A stretch of DNA of 7,422 nt, taken from an uncultured Pseudomonadota bacterium. Lineage in GTDB: Bacteria > Pseudomonadota > Alphaproteobacteria > RF32 > CAG-239. Location of the stretch: NCBI GenBank assembly GCA_902767055.1, contig CACXFX010000185.1:1-7422 (forward strand), in the 5' to 3' direction. Positions 5,491 through 7,422 of this stretch are shown here, piece after piece. Position 1 is the first letter of the stretch. The number at the start of each line of letters is the position of its first letter. The notes under the pieces are model-generated. The model was not told the DNA's origin and did not search any database. It was given only the letters and a program-made list of their open reading frames with translations. Made by a program: the position numbers and the translations under genes.

Positions 5491-6975
5491 TTACAGCTTA
5501 ATAATGCCGGTTGTTAAAGCATAAATGGCAACCAGTGCCAAAGCAACAAGGAGCATTGCAAAGCAAAATTCACGCTTTGTAAAAATTTTATCGTTCGGAT
5601 TGCCTTGCGCGCGCGCCCAAATATAAACCGGAATACCGAGTGCAATAAATATCACGGCGGCAAGCAAATATTTTAAGCCGGCGGCATAAATGAGCCACAA
5701 GGCATAAATCGCACCGATTGTTGAGGCAATCAAAGCCGACGAACGCTTGATGGAAATGTTTGTCGGATATTCGTGATCTTCGCACAATTTCCATAAATAG
5801 GCGCATGAGGAAAAATAAGCCGGCAAAACCATGACGCTTGTGATTGAAAGCATCGTGTTCCACGCATTTGAAGAAAAGTAAACAAGCAGCATAAAAAGTT
5901 GCATCATCAGGCTTGTGATATAAAGCGAAACAGAAGGTGCGTGATGCTCATTTTCTTTTGCAAAAGCTTTCGGAAATGTGCCGTTTTCGGCCGCCGCTTG
6001 CGGAATCTGCGCCGTCACCATCGTCCAGGCAAGCCAGCTTGTCAAAACCGAAACCAAAAGTCCGATATTCATGATATAAGCGCCTGATTTGCCCATAATT
6101 TTTTCTAAAATGCCGGCCGTCGAGGGGTTGGCAATATTTGCAAGTTCGGTTTGGGACATATAACCGAAAGGCAAAACGGAAAGCAAAACATAAATCATCA
6201 AGCATCCGATAAAGCCCAAAAGTGTTGCACGACCGACGGATTTTGATGATTTGGCGTGCTTTGACATGACAACCGCGCCTTCAATACCGATAAACGACCA
6301 TAATGTGACAAGCATTGTGCTTTTGATTTGCGTGGAAAGTGAGCCGAGAGATTTGCCGCCGATGATATTTTCGCCCCAAAAATCAAATGAAAATCTGTCA
6401 GAATGAAAAACAAATATCATCACCAAAATAAAAAGCAACAGCGGCAAAATTTTGGCGATTGTGCCGATGAGGTTGACAATTGTGGCCTGTTTGATACCGC
6501 GCAATACCAAAAAGTTGAAAGCCCAGATAATCAGTGATCCGCCGATGATAGAGGCTAAATTGTTTCCGCCCGCAAAATGGGGCGGGAAAAAATAGTTTAA
6601 GGCATCCATCGTGATGACGGCATATCCGACATTGCCGCAAATTTGGCAAAGCCAGTATGACCAGCCGATTGTAAAGCCGGTATACGGGCCGAAGCCTTGC
6701 CTGCTGTACATATAAATACCGGCTGTCAAATCAGGTTTAGCGACAGATAAAATACGAAATGTGTTTGCAATAAAATAAACACCGATACCGGTAATGATCC
6801 AAGCCAATATAACCGCGCCGGCCGAGGCCGATTGTGCCATATTTTGCGGCAAAGAATAAATACCGCCGCCGATCATCGAGCTGATGACGATGGCGGCCAA
6901 TGACAAAACGCCCAAACCGGCAGAAGGTTTTTTTTCTTCCGCCGGTGTTGTTTTTTTCTTGTTTTGATATAACAT
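5491..6975 (-). CDS. aaxC: APC-superfamily basic amino-acid antiporter, probably arginine/agmatine exchanger (AaxC-like)
   Basis: A 494-residue integral membrane protein with about 12 hydrophobic helices belonging to the basic amino acid/polyamine antiporter (APA) branch of the APC superfamily. Helix 1 carries SSMIGGGIYSLP (32-43), the substrate-backbone binding glycine motif in the form seen in ArcD-like members. LTAGIYMYSRQGFGPYTGF (83-101), GWSYWLCQICGNVGY (104-118) and the SFIGIEGAVVMSKHAKSSKSVGRA stretch (227-250) are also ArcD/AaxC-like. Sequence alone does not separate arginine/ornithine, lysine and arginine/agmatine exchangers. The choice of agmatine rests on the arginine decarboxylase gene just upstream: 12 bases separate the genes, and TGAGG before the ATG is a ribosome site. 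The likely job is to bring in arginine and expel agmatine, as AaxC does in Chlamydia. The N-terminal cytoplasmic extension is lysine-rich (KKKTTPAEEKK). A strong terminator follows. The gene appears intact. Confidence 0.8.
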   Translation of the reverse strand: MLYQNKKKTTPAEEKKPSAGLGVLSLAAIVISSMIGGGIYSLPQNMAQSASAGAVILAWIITGIGVYFIANTFRILSVAKPDLTAGIYMYSRQGFGPYTGFTIGWSYWLCQICGNVGYAVITMDALNYFFPPHFAGGNNLASIIGGSLIIWAFNFLVLRGIKQATIVNLIGTIAKILPLLLFILVMIFVFHSDRFSFDFWGENIIGGKSLGSLSTQIKSTMLVTLWSFIGIEGAVVMSKHAKSSKSVGRATLLGFIGCLMIYVLLSVLPFGYMSQTELANIANPSTAGILEKIMGKSGAYIMNIGLLVSVLTSWLAWTMVTAQIPQAAAENGTFPKAFAKENEHHAPSVSLYITSLMMQLFMLLVYFSSNAWNTMLSITSVMVLPAYFSSCAYLWKLCEDHEYPTNISIKRSSALIASTIGAIYALWLIYAAGLKYLLAAVIFIALGIPVYIWARAQGNPNDKIFTKREFCFAMLLVALALVAIYALTTGIIKL

Positions 6976-6987
6976 TGTGCGGCCTCA

Positions 6988-7422
6988 TTAAATTTGAACC
7001 GGATCGGCATATTCAAAATTCAAAAATCCGAGACATGTCAAACTGTAGCCGAATTCTTGGGTGATGTTGAGGTAATTGTGGAACATTTGAAACTCACTGT
7101 GTTTTTCGACACCTCGGATTTCAAGCTCATGTTTTAAGGACTTATTGAGCCACATTTTGGCATGGCCTTCGGCAATTTCATCATCAATATGGGTGTCAAA
7201 ATATTCGACATATTCGGCCGCCCAACCGCCGATAAGACTGCCTGATTTATCCTTGCCCCAGCATATACCGACACCCGTTGCTATGGCTTTGTGATCATCG
7301 CGTTTGGCACCGTTGCCTGCCATAATGACCTCTAAAACCGCGCCGTGTTTGAATTTATCGACAACTTTATCCACGGGGACAATACGGCCGAAAAGTTCTT
7401 TGGGCAAAACGGATGTATACGG
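6988..7422 (-). CDS. aaxB: Pyruvoyl-dependent arginine decarboxylase, AaxB-like (5' truncated by window)
   Basis: The frame is open to the window edge, giving the last 144 residues. It begins [12 protein letters not shown] and continues with [58 protein letters not shown] and [15 protein letters not shown] recognise these as very close to AaxB of Chlamydia, a pyruvoyl-dependent enzyme converting arginine to agmatine and CO2. The enzyme is made as a proenzyme that cuts itself before the serine of TS, giving a small beta chain and a larger alpha chain with an N-terminal pyruvoyl cofactor. Here the alpha chain from that serine is 141 residues; the beta chain, roughly 50 residues in chlamydial AaxB, lies outside the window. 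Glu70 of the visible part (WAAEY) is probably the family's catalytic glutamate. The TTG at 7407 is an internal leucine codon, not the start. The antiporter gene follows after 12 bases, matching the chlamydial B-C order. Confidence 0.9.
   Translation of the reverse strand, partial: PYTSVLPKELFGRIVPVDKVVDKFKHGAVLEVIMAGNGAKRDDHKAIATGVGICWGKDKSGSLIGGWAAEYVEYFDTHIDDEIAEGHAKMWLNKSLKHELEIRGVEKHSEFQMFHNYLNITQEFGYSLTCLGFLNFEYADPVQI
7411..7416 (-). other. Predicted Thr-Ser self-cleavage site of the decarboxylase proenzyme
   Basis: On the - strand, ACA (7416-7414) then TCC (7413-7411) encode Thr-Ser within PYTSVLP. In the pyruvoyl-dependent arginine decarboxylases, serinolysis at this serine splits beta from alpha and converts the serine to the pyruvoyl group. 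The surrounding residues agree with the chlamydial enzyme as I remember it. Confidence 0.8.

Noticed and set aside
5491..7422. Recent horizontal transfer of the aaxB-aaxC pair, judged by composition
   Set aside because: By eye the codon choice and base composition resemble the neighbouring genes, and no transposase, tRNA or flanking repeats are visible. An old transfer remains possible but is not shown here.

Overview
The window looks like chromosomal DNA of an AT-rich alphaproteobacterium, possibly one of the uncultured Rhodospirillales-like or RF32-type gut lineages. The evidence is a Rsh that begins MLRQYELVDLV as alphaproteobacterial Rsh proteins do, the rpoZ-rsh-DUF2062 gene order, an L32 with a [11 protein letters not shown] zinc-ribbon motif, and an omega subunit with a long acidic tail. 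Intergenic DNA is short and full of A and T tracts. The taxonomic placement is an inference from protein motifs and has not been tested by a search.

Left part (1-2146, + strand). The 3' end of a TspO/MBR membrane protein gene is followed by a compact rpmF-plsX pair (ribosomal protein L32 and acyl-phosphate synthase, the first committed step of phospholipid synthesis), closed by a clear hairpin terminator at 1665-1697. The usual plsX partner fabH is absent. A separate small gene encodes an FtsB/DivIC-type division protein (1820-2146).

Middle part (2158-5321, - strand). This is a stringent-response cluster: rpoZ (omega, with an 82-residue tail that is about 45% Asp/Glu), a bifunctional (p)ppGpp synthetase/hydrolase (rsh), and a DUF2062 membrane protein. 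A sigma-70-like promoter lies upstream of rpoZ. A strong hairpin plus T-tract lies between rpoZ and rsh and overlaps a 10-codon open frame, so rsh may be expressed by read-through or attenuation.

Right part (5435-7422, - strand). This is the most interesting piece: a two-gene operon whose first gene (running off the window) closely resembles AaxB, the chlamydial pyruvoyl-dependent arginine decarboxylase, including the PYTS self-cleavage site at the very edge of the window. The second gene is a 12-helix APC-family basic amino-acid antiporter in the position of AaxC. Together they would import arginine, decarboxylate it to agmatine and CO2, and export agmatine, consuming one intracellular proton per cycle. 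A long hairpin terminator at 5435-5468 ends this operon and separates it from rpoZ.
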